Both the position numbers and the translations under genes were made by a program. DNA of 64,000 nt from Chrysemys picta bellii (lineage: Eukaryota > Chordata > Testudines > Emydidae): assembly GCF_011386835.1 (NCBI RefSeq), contig NC_088795.1:104282434-104346433 (forward strand), written 5' to 3'. The notes beneath the pieces were generated by a model. It ran no database searches. It was given only the letters and a program-made list of their open reading frames with translations, and was not told the DNA's origin. Shown here one piece after another: positions 36,701-47,899 of the stretch; the first letter of the stretch is position 1, and every line of letters starts with the position of its first letter.

Positions 36701-37990
36701 AAAGGTCTTGACTTTTATAAAAGGAAACGAGAAACGTATCCATCTTTCAGTCTTGAGTGTGCCAGCTTCTCATTTACAATAACCTGTGACTAAATTCTGC
36801 TAGAAAGACTAAGGTGCTTTCTGGGTAAAAAGTCCTCTGTTCCATATTTATAATTTTATTATTTATGGGTTATAATTGTTCTACTTAATTAAAATTTTAA
36901 CTTAGTTTCCAAGGTCAGGAAACTTGGAATCCCTTTAATTTTGTTTCCATATATCCAATGTTTATAAATCTATCCACCAACACTTCAGTTATATTGACAG
37001 GATTCACCTTTACATTAAATGACTCTTGGCTGAAATCTTATTATCCTCTTGTCTCTAGAACTGTAGGAAAACTGGTAGGAGCTTGAAGAGTTTGGGCAAA
37101 CTCTATCTCTTTTAGTTCATATAGATTTCAAATTTTTGGTTTGCTTATACACTGAGATCAAAATGGCACAGTCAAAAGTATAAGTTTCCATGTAGACTTG
37201 AATGATTTCAGCAATGAATTTGGTTTTGATGCAATATGTTTCAATGAACTAAGTCTAAGGCTCTGATCCTGGAACTGCACATGTTCCAGTGCAGATATAG
37301 CTGAAGGGTTTAAGTTTGTAATTTAACACACAGTGAGGTTCAATCTCCAGTGTTTTCCCCAGCACATACCACCATGTCAGTCTACACAAGGCCACTGTGA
37401 AGACCCTTTAGGCGATGCACAACTCTATTTGGTCTCTCCACCTCTGCAATCACTCCTATAGGTACTGCATGTGAAGTACATAATACTTTGATGCTCTGCT
37501 GTACTCCACAAGCCAATTTCACCAAAAAACAGTAAGCATAAGCAAATATCAGAGAATATTCATGGACATTGATTTTTAAACTCATAAAATACCAGTATTT
37601 GCACTAGAAACCTGATTCCATATTAAATGGATTCTAAGAATCAGGTTAATTGATTGTTTCATTATTCTCATTATACATTGGATCATTACAGTGTCTTAAC
37701 CTGATTGGTTCCATTCAGGGAAAATACACTGTGGCCTATGTATCTAATGAAAACTAACCCACACAGCTTGAATGTCAAATACTGAATTCTTGCAATGAAC
37801 TGCTTGCAAATGATTTTCACAGCAAAAGTTATTCACAGAAATTATTTGCCAGATAATTTTGGAGGAAGGAAAAGTTTAACACAACTGTAAGATGCTCAGA
37901 GTTAATTCATCAACAGAAAAAAGTAGGCTAAATTCAGCAAATAAATTATTGGCCACAAATTATTTGCTCACTGTGTGAATAATTTATAAC
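33761..37990. other. Unique DNA, nothing recognised
   Basis: More than 4 kb without a recognisable mobile element, exon or RNA gene. ORFs at 34373-34644 and 37382-37585 have no motif. Confidence 0.5.
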
Positions 37991-38094
37991 ATATATGAAT
38001 ATGCCCAGAACAATACAAAATCAACAAGGAACAAATTAAATTGATTAAAAAATGGCTAACTGATAGGTCTCAACATGTAACTATAAATATGGAA

Positions 38095-38306
38095 AAAGCA
38101 ACAGAGGGTCCTATGGCACCTTTAAGACTAACAGAAGTATTGGGAGCATAAGCTTTCGTGGGTAAGAATCTCACTTCTTCAGATGCAAGAAGTGAGGTTC
38201 TTACCCACAAAAGCTTATGCTCCCAATACTTCTGTTAGTCTTAAAGGTACCACAGGACCCTCTGTTGCTTTTTACAGATTCAGACGAACACGGCTACCCC
38301 TCTGAT
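38095..38306. mobile_element. Palindromic solo PLE end, nested in CR1
   Basis: A foldback: 'agagggtcctatggcacctt' at left and 'ggtaccacaggaccctctgt' at right, with arms of about 80-90 bp meeting at 'cttcagatgcaagaagtgag'. It ends 'cggctacccctctgatac'. The flanking repeat ACTATAAATATGGAA (38080-38094 and 38307-38321) is up to 15 bp; the first bases may belong to the element end. No coding capacity. Confidence 0.88.
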
Positions 38307-38908
38307 ACTATAAATATGGAATAATTGAGTAGGTTTGTTTCTAGTGGGGCTCCTATATTATTTAATATTTTGTAAATGACCTGGGAGAAAACAAAATCAT
38401 CACTGATAAAGTTTGCAGAGGACACAAAGATTGGAAGATTGGAGGAGTGGTAAATAGAGAAAAGGACAGGACACTTATACAAAAAGATCTGTATCACTTG
38501 GTATACTGGTAACAAGGAATATGCTTTTTAATATGGGCACATGTAAAGTCATCTCTCTAGGATGAAAGAATGTAGGTTATACATACACAGTAGGAGACAG
38601 TATCCTGGGAAGAAGTGACTGAAAAACACTTGGAAGTCATGGTGGATAATCAACAGAACCTGAGTTCCCAGTGCAATCCTGTCACCCAAAGGCCTAATGT
38701 GACCCTGGGATGTATAAACAAGAGAATTTTGAGTTGGAGTAGTATTTGTATTTTGCACTGGTGCAATATGGACACTGTATTGGTGTTCAAAATTCAAGAA
38801 GGATGTTGAAAAATTAGAAAGGGTTTACAGAAAAGCCACAAGAATGATCAAAGAGTTGGAAAACATGCTCTTGAACTCCTTTAACACACATGCACACATA
38901 TATGTCAA

Positions 38909-39219
38909 GTATCAGGGGGCAGCCGTGTTAGTCTGTATCTACAAAAACAACAAGGAGTCTGGTGGCACCTTAAAGACTAACAGATTTATTTGGGCATAAG
39001 CTTTCGTGGGTAAAAACCTCACTTCTTCGGATGCATAGAGTGAAAGTTACAGATGCAGGCATTATATACTAACACATGGAAGTAACTCCCTGCTCTCCAT
39101 GTGTCAGTATATAATGCCTGCATCTGTAACTTTCACTCTATGCATCCGAAGAAGTGAGGTTTTTACCCATGAAAGCTTATGCCCAAATAAATCTGTTAGT
39201 CTTTAAGGTGCCACCAGAC
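38909..39219. mobile_element. Palindromic solo PLE end, nested in CR1
   Basis: It begins 'gtatcagggggcagccgtgt' and contains two inverted copies of the terminal unit ('cacttcttcggatgcataga' and its complement 'tctatgcatccgaagaagtg') with arms of about 130 bp around a spacer of about 15 bp. It is the same family as the PLE at 27225-28236, with the ORF entirely missing. It ends at 'ggtgccaccagac' in an AC microsatellite, so a TSD cannot be placed. Confidence 0.88.
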
Positions 39220-39246
39220 ACACACACACACACACACACATATATA
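39218..39246. repeat. (AC)n/(AT)n microsatellite
   Basis: An AC run with a short 'atatatac' tail at the right boundary of the nested PLE. A related 'cacacatatatg' run lies on the left side at about 38886-38904. Confidence 0.9.
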
Positions 39247-39299
39247 CACACTATACCTGTGTAGAGAAGGTTAAGGGATGACTTGATCATAAACTAGAA

Positions 39300-39466
39300 C
39301 GGGGTAGTCAATAGGTCAAACCAGACCACCAGACACTTTTGAATGGACCTCATAATCTTTTTATTTATTATCTTTTTTTTTTTAATTATTTTCTCTGGAG
39401 TCTGGACCTTGACTATATCTTGACCAATAAATTTGGACCTGGACAAAATATAATTGACTACTTGTG
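39300..39466. mobile_element. hAT-type MITE, TSD with one mismatch, nested in CR1
   Basis: The start CGGGGTAGTCAATAGG is the imperfect inverse of the end ATAATTGACTACTTGTG. Flanks AACTAGAA (39292-39299) and GACTAGAA (39467-39474) differ at one base. The interior carries 'ggagtctggaccttgactat' and an AT-rich middle. 167 bp, no ORF. Confidence 0.8.
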
Positions 39467-39783
39467 GACTAGAAGTACCTATTTGGGAAATAGAAATTTA
39501 ATAATAGAAGGCTCTTCAATATAGACGACAAAGGAATAGTAAGATCCAATGGTTGGAAGTTGAAGATAGATGGGTTCAGACTGGAAATGATGAACAATTT
39601 TTTTTAATCAGCAGGAGTAATTAACTATTGGAACAACACATTAAGATTTGTGGTGGATCCTCCATCACTGGAAATTTTTAATTCCTGGTTGAATATTTTT
39701 TTCTAAAAGATATGCTTTAGTTCAAATGGGAATTAATTCAGAGAAGTCCTATAGCTTACATTATTCAGGAAGTCAGACTAGAT

Positions 39784-40000
39784 CAGGGGTTCTCAAACTG
39801 GGGATCAGACCCCTCAGGAGGTCATGAAGTTATTACATGGGGGATCGCAAGCTGTCAGCCTCCAACCCAAACCCTGCTTTGCATCCAGCATTTATAATGG
39901 TGTTAAATATATTTAAAAGTGTTTTTAATTTATACGGGGGTTGCACTCAGAGGCTTGCTATGTGAAAAGGGTCACCAGTACAAAAATTTGAGAACCACTG
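39784..40000. mobile_element. hAT-type MITE with perfect 8-bp TSD, nested in CR1
   Basis: The start CAGGGGTTCTCAAACTG mirrors the end AAATTTGAGAACCACTG. The TSD GACTAGAT is perfect (39776-39783 and 40001-40008). The termini match the widespread Charlie/MER5-like class of hAT MITEs. 217 bp, no transposase. Confidence 0.92.
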
Positions 40001-40059
40001 GACTAGATGATCACAATAATCCCTTCTGGCTTTATAATCTATAAACAAATAGATAGATT

Positions 40060-40930
40060 AGATGTATGTTGCCATTAACTCAGAAAAAGAAACCCAAATG
40101 GTCACCTTACCTAGACTCCACTAAAACCAGGTGGCCTTCTCATTTCCTTCTCCAGTTCCTCCATTCCCCACTCACTCATCCTACAAAAGCTGTTATCAGC
40201 TTGATTCAAAATCCATTGAGCACAATGGGATTCCTTGCATTGACGTCAGTGAGTTTTGGATGAGGACTGGTAGGAGTTTGTCTCGTAATCTCATTAATAT
40301 AAATATTTTTAGAACTGTTTCCTGCCTCTATTTCTCTTATTGTCAGTTTAATTTGAAAAGTAGAAGGGAGTCAGAGCAGCAGCAGTGAGAAAGCAAATAC
40401 CTGAAATAAGATTTCTTTTAATGCAAATTGGCAGAAAATTATTTAGTGTAATGCTTGAAGCTCAGTGAAAGTGACTGATATACAATGTATAAAAGTTCAA
40501 AGATCTGCTATGCATGTGTATAGGCACCATCTGAACAGTCTATTGAATTTAACAGTGTTTTAAATATTTTAACAATAAAGCACTTACTATAATTTGTCAT
40601 TTTCTTCCCATGAATGGAAATAAACAAGCACTATAGGGCTGAAAAACATTGTGAAGAACATAAGAGATGTGGCTTATAATAATACACAATATTCCAATTA
40701 TTCACTTTATTCTTCACAATGAAATTGAAGAGTAGCTTTTAATATTGTTGTTTTTCTTTATTTCAAGAAATGCCACAACAATATTAAACACATGTAGGGA
40801 AACTGATTTGTAATTCTAATATGTCACACACATACACACTGCCCTGATACAGGTCCTCCTGGCTGGAGACTCAGCAGGCTGTTTTGATTGCCCATCTCAT
40901 TGGGCCCAGTATGCTCTTGCAGCTTCCTGA
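40060..40930. other. Unique DNA with one short palindromic repeat
   Basis: At 40196-40263 'gattcaaaatccattgagca' and 'cattgacgtcagtgagtttt' form a hairpin of the same dispersed class as 20511. No gene recognised. Confidence 0.5.
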
Positions 40931-40936
40931 ACCTGA

Positions 40937-41231
40937 GACCATGTCTACACTTACCGGGGATCGACACTGGTGCGATCGATGCAGCCAGGGTCGATTTAGC
41001 GGGTCTAGTGAAGACCTGGTAAATCAACCACAGAGCGTTCTCCAGTCGACTCTAGTACTCCACCAGAATGAGAAGATTAAGGCAAGTCGATGGGAGAGCA
41101 TCTTCCATCAATGCAGCATGGTGTAGACACTGCAGTAAGTCGACCTAAGCTACGTCAACTTCAGCTATGTTATTCATGTAGCTGGAGTAGCGTAACTTAG
41201 GTCAACTTACTGCGGTAGTGTAGACAAGGCC
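40937..41231. mobile_element. Harbinger-type MITE with TGA flanks
   Basis: The start 'gaccatgtctacacttacc' is the imperfect inverse of the end 'gtagtgtagacaaggcc'; TGA occurs on both sides (40934-40936 and 41232-41234), which fits a 3-bp TSD. Internal words 'gtcgac' and 'aagtcgacctaagctacgtc' are repeated in inverse. 295 bp, no coding capacity. Confidence 0.85.
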
Positions 41232-41234
41232 TGA

Positions 41235-42360
41235 GTGGAGGCTCTATTTCTCACATTAGGGTCTCTTGGCACACTCCCAGGGTGAAACTTCTCTGTCTAA
41301 CACTCCCTTCTGAGAGCTGACATCCCATGATCCAACTTCTCAGCCCCTGGGACTAGTTTGGACCCCTCATTCTCCCATATAGTATAAACAAATCTTCTCC
41401 TAGAACTCCAGCCATGGGGCATTCTAGGTTTACAGTTCAATTCCTCAGGAGCACATGACAGTGAAGCAAACAGACATACAGATAGAGCATTATGCAGAGT
41501 CTAAAACTAGTTATTATTTACTTAGATAGCACAAGAGATACACAAATCTGGACAAAATAATAACCACCATTGGATGCATTACCCTACTTCAGTTTCCTTT
41601 CACGCTGGAGAGTATTTTGGGCTTAGGAGAGAATCCTCTGAGGCATCCAGATTCCTTCCTCTTCCCCTTCCCACCTGCACATTCCTCCTCCTCGAGAACA
41701 TCTAGTCTTAGGTCACCTTTTCTTTTTAAAATGATTGCTGAGAGACTCTTTTTATAATATCCAGTCCCCTTTGTCAGGGGACTCCCTGATTAGCTTCATC
41801 AGCTGTTCATTGCTTATCTACCCCCCCAGAATTCAGACTTGAAAAAAAAATAGTGTGCCCTGGATGACTGTATCTTTTTTTTCTGAGTGTCTGCCATTGG
41901 AATGGATGAACATTCAGCTTAACAATTTCCATTGCCACCCCTGTGTCACCACTTCTTGGAATTTCAGTCCAACATGGAGGTAAAAAAAAAAAAAAAAACA
42001 CACAGAGAAGGCAAAGAAGCTGCATATTCAAAATGGAGCTTGTACCTTGACAAAGATACATACAATGAATTCATAATCTCACACAGAATTAATAAATTGA
42101 ACATAGATAGCTTCCCCAAATCATTCCATAATAGAAATAATGTTTCCTTGGATGCTGCTAGTGTAAATGTAAATATGTACAGGCATCTTAAGGAATCCAG
42201 ATAAACAATAATTTGACATTTTCTAGTTGGGTTTAAACTGTTTCATTTTAAACTGACTCAAAACTTTTCATTGTGATTTGAGGCATTTTGACAACAACAA
42301 AGGAAAATTAGATTCAAGAAACAACCACTGGGGTTGATTTCCTTATAATCTATATTCCTA
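41235..42360. other. Unique DNA with an A-run
   Basis: An uninterrupted A-run at 41982-41998 followed by 'cacacag'. Nothing else recognised. Confidence 0.5.
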
Positions 42361-42399
42361 TATATTAGCCCAGGGTTTAGCATATTAATCAAAGATCCC

Positions 42400-42660
42400 A
42401 GGTCAGTTCCCTCCTCTGTCTGATGAGGAGAAGGGATTTGAACATGTGTTTATACCTCTCAGGTAAGAACCCCTATCACTGGGCTATGGATAGTCTGAGC
42501 TGGGAGCATTCTCAATTTCTCCTATTGAAGCTCTTTTTATGAAAGAGGGTGGGGCTGGGTAAAGACTTCAACCAGGATCTCCCACAGCCAGGGTGAGGGG
42601 CCTAATGACATAGCTACAGAATGCTTCTCAGTCTCTTACCCTAGCCCAATGACTATCTAT
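42400..42660. repeat. Dispersed repeat with tRNA-like modules
   Basis: On the minus strand 'tagcccagtgataggg' resembles a box A, and 'tgttcaaatccc' about 45 bp downstream resembles a box B. A second, weaker copy in the opposite orientation follows ('caaccaggatctcccacag'). The same arrangement appears at 58800-59240. No true tRNA cloverleaf. Confidence 0.45.
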
Positions 42661-45600
42661 TGTCATTCATTGTGGCGATTCCTAGTTATTCAAAAGGAAG
42701 ATTTACACATGACCTGGATGTCATGATCTAGACAAAGAGCTGAGTCAATGATAACCTGAATGGTGTAACTAACCCCTAATAATCCATATATACAGGCATA
42801 GTCTGGTGACTAGCCTCAGGATAAGAGACCTAATTCTGTTAAGTGATGAGTTCTGGGAAATTACAAATTTAGTCCAAATGCTTAATATTGTAGGTAATAA
42901 GTGGCTGACCAGTGAAAACTGACAAATAGGTTCCTAGTAAAAGTATAAATGTATTTTACTAAAGAAACGTATAAGCTCTCTCTCTATTTTCTAGAGCACT
43001 GGCTGTGTGTTCAGAGTACTGTATGGATGACCAGTTCTGGTGGACCAGAGCGGAATGCTCAGTACTGAATATTCTGTGGTCTTTACCACTTCTGTAAGGA
43101 CCAATTTTTAACCAATCAAGAACGAAGATTTTTGGCTGTATCAGAAAACAGTTTTTTTTTAATTTCTCTTCAAATTATCCTTGAAGGTGGTTTACTACTT
43201 CGTCTCCCTCCAACCCCCCTACCCCCTGAATTTGCAAGGAGTGAGAAGTATAAGAAATGCAATTTTAACTCACAAAGTACAGCTCAGACCCATATCAATC
43301 TCATCCTCTGAGTATGATGGAACTCAGAGGAAAACAAAATGGATTTATCCATCACTGAGCACAATTAATTGTATGTTGGCCTCTTTGGAGATGGCTACAC
43401 ATAAAGTAACTTAATCACAATTTTTCAGGGGAAAATTGTAAATAATTAACTACTATTGCTAAAATGTTGATGAAAGACAAAAAAAGTTAAATTCTGCACA
43501 GTGCAAAGCAGAAAACTCAAGTGTGGGGAAGTAACAGCTAAAGAGCTTAATAAGGGTATATTTTAAATGAGCTTTGTTTCATTGAGAAATACACTGTACC
43601 CAATACATTATTAAGTGTAAATTACTGGGAAAGTGATAGTAGATTATTCTGTTATGTTACAAGATGCTTTTTTGAAAACAGATTAATAAAACTTAGTAAA
43701 ATAATTATCATGCTACTCTTTTATAAACGGGTCATTAGTGGCTAAATCCAGCAGTTTTTCTATATGTGAGTTCTACTTATTTTACTGATTAATTGTTTGA
43801 AGATTTCACTGTCTTGGTTTTGAGTCTATTAATTTAGAAATAATGTCAGCAAGTGCAACTGTTTACAATGAAATAACAGCAAAAAAGCTGTCATGTGCCA
43901 GTTGGGGGGTCTTAGACTAGGCAAAACATTGAGATAGTGATTTGAAAACTATTGTCAGCTATTACATATTTCACTTGATTATTATAAAACTCTCGTAACA
44001 AAGAAGAGTATCCAGCAACTTCATGTCTGGAAGTTTACACAGACTGAATTTCTCTGAATTTTTGAATTTTGCTTATTCTGTCTTTCCAACAATGAAATGA
44101 TCATAGAGACTAAACTTCTCTCATTCTTCAGTCCTCCAGGTTTGATTAAGGGGTATTAGCAATGGATAAGAAACAAAAGCTTTCATTGCTAGCATCTAGG
44201 CGGAATTAAGAGTAAGACATAGGCACTATTGACCCATGACTAGGGTGCCCACTCTTTTTGGTCATGGGATTTCTTCAGAATCTTAGCTTTCATTCAACAA
44301 AAACTAAAGTTTATAATCCTCATGCTTGTGAAGAGAATCTTGAAAATGTGACACAAGTGTAAAGGATACAGAAACATCTACCTGAGTTTACAGCCAGCAT
44401 AAGAATATAGCTCAGAAAAGGGTGACCTGGCCCATTCATGTCTATAGGTGTTTACTCCAAGACCCACTTCTCTTGGGAGTCCTACAACAATATCACAGCA
44501 GGAGACACTGTGAGAAGAGTGCAGCAGGCCCAGTCCATCTACCCAAGCAGGTACAACCCAGTTGCTGAGCTAAGTACTGCCTGTCCCTTCTCTCCCCCAA
44601 CCCGCGCTATCTTTGACTCTCCAGGGAACAGCAGGGACCTTAGTTGTTCATGAGATGAAGGGTATCCTCCTGCCATTCCGAGGGGGAGAAGAGAGCCCCA
44701 TGCTGCAGCTCCTGCCTTTTGGAGAGGGGCAGGGGATCATGCTGCCACTGTTACTCCAAGTGGGGAACCAGGCCACACCATGGGGGTGGGGCCAGAGATG
44801 GGCCCCATGTTGTTATCTGTCTAGGTCCCTAGGTTACCTTAATTCAACACTGGCTACTGCCTATGATTTTCCTGCTCTTTGGATAAACAGAGGACCTTGG
44901 TCCTGTTAATATGTTATCTTTGAACAGTATTAAATTCACTTTAGACCTAATAATTTTAGTTTCTTATTATTATTGATATTTTAAAGTCCCTGAATATGAT
45001 AATGACTCCTGCCTACTATCACCAATTCTTATGACATACACAACATACAGGTATTTCTGCCCCACAGCAACCCCCAAAACATGATGTGTATCTTTTTTTT
45101 AAACATTCTGTACAATTTTAAAGAAATAAGCTATCATTATTGGTGAATGATCATAGACCTGTTCCTGTACCTTTTACTCATTCAGGTAGCTCTTTTCCAG
45201 GCAATAAGTCTTCATTTAATATGTCAAAATGGACACTTAGCATCCTGCTGGATAGAACCCTTGGTAACCACAGCAAGCCTGAGAAGCCATAACCCCGTAA
45301 CATCCCGAGCACCTTCAACTCCCATTGAGTGTCCAACACTTAGTAGGATACTTTACTGAGACTGTGTACAAGAGTTACTTATATTAGTACGGGTCAAGGA
45401 TTGGATCATATATATTTTTTTGTCATGATACAGGAAACCTGAGGATGCAAGGAATCATGCTGGAGATGCTAACCACCAGTAGAAACAGGCACTTAAAAGA
45501 TCTAAACACCTGTGTTGCATACCAAAGTCTGTCAATTGCCCACAGTAAATCTTTTATTTGAAAATGCAGTAGGGGCTTAATGGATCTTATGAAATAAACA

Positions 45601-45756
45601 TTTGTATATAAAATTTCACTCGAGATCTTCAAACACATTCTTCATGCTGTAATCCAGCATCTATAAACTGGAGGGCCAGTAGTTTGAAACAGTGTAAAAA
45701 TAAGACCCAACAATCCTTTTCATTGCATTTTAATGTTGTTTCTTAATTACAAGGAA
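42661..45756. other. Unique DNA, nothing recognised
   Basis: No repeat family or exon recognised. The 98-aa ORF at 44613-44909 (+) lies in a GC-richer patch and has no motif. Confidence 0.5.
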
Positions 45757-45806
45757 TGGGTCCTTATCCAGCTCCAGTTGATTTCACAGGGAGTAGGATT
45801 GGGCCC
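45757..45806. repeat. Copy of a short palindromic 'gggcccatgataat' type repeat
   Basis: 'gggtccttatccagctccag' at left pairs imperfectly with 'gtaggattgggccc' at right. Confidence 0.5.
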
Positions 45807-46489
45807 ATGATAATAATAATTATACTAATGAGCACAGTTAAAAGTGAACTTCAGGCACACATACTGCTACAGATACAATACTGTAAACACATGCATCCCC
45901 TTGAAAACATGATATATAAAAGTCATTAGCTGCATTTTAATTCATAACAAATATCAAATAAAGAAAAAATACTTCCATTCCCTCTAAGTGTCACCTGGTC
46001 CTTCTTTATCTTAGTCTTATTTCTTTCTTCTTACACACACTTGGCAGACAAAAAATATCTCCCTCTTATTACTCATTATTATTTATTGATGATTTCTCTT
46101 CTTTCTAGGAAGCATGAAATTCTGATTCTAGGCAAACCATTGAAAAGTTCAAAATCTTATAGTCAGATCAGTGTTCTATAAATAATTTATTGATATGATG
46201 CTGCCATTACTAGGGGTCAGATTATGAGCCCTGTGCTCACAGTGGTAAACATTTACTCTCATGAGCAGCCCATTGATTTCTGCTCAGCATTGTGAGTAAA
46301 GGGGTCAAAGTCTATCCCTGTGTTTTCTTATTGCATTTAAAAGTAAAAACTCAGTTAGTTAAAAATGGTCCTGTACTGAAATACACAAGTTACAGACAAA
46401 CAGAATCTTGTTTGTATAACATATTGTCATCTCCAGTATTGCTTTCCTATTGTAAACTCTTTGAGGAAGAGACAGTCATTTATTTCTGT
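45807..46489. other. Unique DNA, nothing certain
   Basis: 46205-46310 ('ggggtcagattatgagccct', 'tgtgagtaaaggggtcaaag') looks like a decayed short palindrome. No gene. Confidence 0.45.
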
Positions 46490-46497
46490 ATATTTAT

Positions 46498-47614
46498 TAG
46501 GGTTACCATTCGTCCGGATTTACCTGGACATGTCCTCCTTTTTGTTCTAAAAATAGTGTCCGGGGGGAATTTGTAAAGCACTCAAAATGTCCGGGATTTC
46601 CCCCCTCCCCCGGCAGAGCAGAGCGAGCGGCTGGGAGGGCTGCAGGAAAGTCCCTGGCTGGACTCCGGAGCAGCTGTAGAGGAGCCGGATCCGCCCTGCA
46701 TTCTGAGCCGGCAGCTCTCCCCTGCAGCCCGGTCCGGCAGCACTGTGCAGGGCCAGGGACCAGGTTTTGTTGTGCTGGGGAGCGCAGCCATGTGTCCGGC
46801 TCGGCTCGCACAGAGCCCAACACCCTGTTCTGAGCAGCAGGGTAAGGGGGCCAGGGGGCAGGAGAAGGGGCAGGGAGGTTCTGGAGGGGGCAGTCAAGAA
46901 ACGGGGGGGGCTTTTTGGGGGGAGTGGAGAAAGTTTTGGGCAGTCAGGGTACAGGTAGGGGGTAGGGTCCTGGGGGGCAGTTGGGGGGGGTCTTAGGAGG
47001 GGGCAGTTAGGGGACAAGGAACAGGGAGTCTTAGGTAGGGGGTGGGGTTCTGGAGGGCAGTTAGGAGCAGGGGTCCCAGGAGGGGGCAGTCAGGGGACAA
47101 GGAGCGGGGGGGTGGGGGGCTGGGAGTTCTGGGGGGGAGCTGTCAGGGGGCAGGAGTGGGGAGAGGGATTGGAGCAGTCAGGGGACAGGGAGCAGAGGGG
47201 TTTAGATGGGTTGCGAGTTCTGGGGGGGGCTGTCAGGGGGCAGGAGTGCGGAGAGGGATCGGAGCAGTCAGGGGACAGGGAGCAGAGGGGTTTAGATGGG
47301 TTGGGAGTTCTGGGGGGGGCTGTCAGGGGGTGGGGAGTGGTTGGATGGGGCGTGGGAGTCCCAGGGGTCTGTCTGGGGGTGGGGGTGTGGATAAGGGTTG
47401 GGGCAGTCAGGGGACAAGAGGCAGGGAGGCTTAGATAGGGAGTGGAGTCCTGGGGGGCAGTTAGGGGCAGGGGTCCCAGGAGGGGGCAGTCAGGGGACAA
47501 GGAACGGGGGGAGGGTTGGGGGTTCTGGGGGGGCGGGAAGTGGGAGGGGCAGGGGCGGGGCTAGGGCGGGGCTCCTCCCGTCCTCTTTTTTGCTTGCTGA
47601 AATATGGTAACCCT
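46498..47614. mobile_element. 1.1-kb G-rich hAT-type MITE with internal minisatellite
   Basis: The start TAGGGTTACCAT and end ATGGTAACCCT are inverted; the 8-bp TSD ATATTTAT is perfect (46490-46497 and 47615-47622). The left 330 bp is GC-rich, non-repetitive sequence; from about 46840 to 47540 the + strand is a long G-rich tandem array. All ORFs here (up to 156 aa) are low-complexity translations of the array or of GC-rich sequence and should not be taken as genes. The high G content with many GGGG runs predicts G-quadruplex formation. Confidence 0.88.
46840..47540 (+). repeat. G-rich minisatellite, 90-bp and shorter units
   Basis: The clearest unit is 90 bp: 47161-47250 and 47251-47340 agree almost base for base for at least 80 bp, with two differences seen. 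The word 'gcagtcaggggacaaggag' or a close variant recurs many times. Shorter degenerate units occupy both sides. Confidence 0.9.
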
Positions 47615-47714
47615 ATATTTATACAGTTCCTAGCATCATAGGGTCTGGTTGAGTCTTCCAGGTTCTACTATAATATAAATGTTAGCAATAATAGCTGTTG
47701 TCTAGTAGACTGTA

Positions 47715-47890
47715 CGCAGGACTGGGAGACAAGTCAGGACACCAAGTTTCTATTTCCAACTTTGCCACTGACTTTGTTTTTTTGTACAACTCATGTACAT
47801 TCTCTGCACCTCAATTTTTCCATCTGTAAAATGAGGGTGAAGATAATTACCCATCTTTTGGAGGTGCTTTGAGACCTATGGATAAAAGTT
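47715..47890 (+). repeat. MIR-type CORE-SINE
   Basis: 'ggactgggagacaagtcagg', 'aactttgccactgactttg', 'cctcaatttttccatctgta', 'aaatgagggtgaagataatt' and 'ggaggtgctttgagac' follow the MIR consensus order over nearly its full length, including the 3' end. Confidence 0.85.
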
Positions 47891-47899
47891 AAGATGCAA

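Larger units (their letters stand above)
38040..40056 (+). mobile_element. CR1 LINE 3' part carrying four nested insertions
   Basis: CR1 words occur in the right order across the interruptions: 'atggctaactgataggtctc', 'atcactgataaagtttgcag', 'tggtggataatcaacagaac', 'cctgggatgtataaacaaga', 'attcaagaaggatgttgaaa', 'gaaggctcttcaatatagac', 'ccatcactggaaatttttaa' and 'cccttctggctttataatct'. ORF2 is broken by stops. Insertions: palindromic PLE (38095-38306), palindromic PLE (38909-39219), MITE (39300-39466) and hAT MITE (39784-40000). Confidence 0.9.

Noticed and set aside
46503..47500. Long ORFs of 106-156 aa on both strands in the G-rich region
   Set aside because: They translate a G-rich minisatellite and GC-rich MITE sequence; proteins are low-complexity, occur on both strands and lie within an element with TIRs and a TSD.
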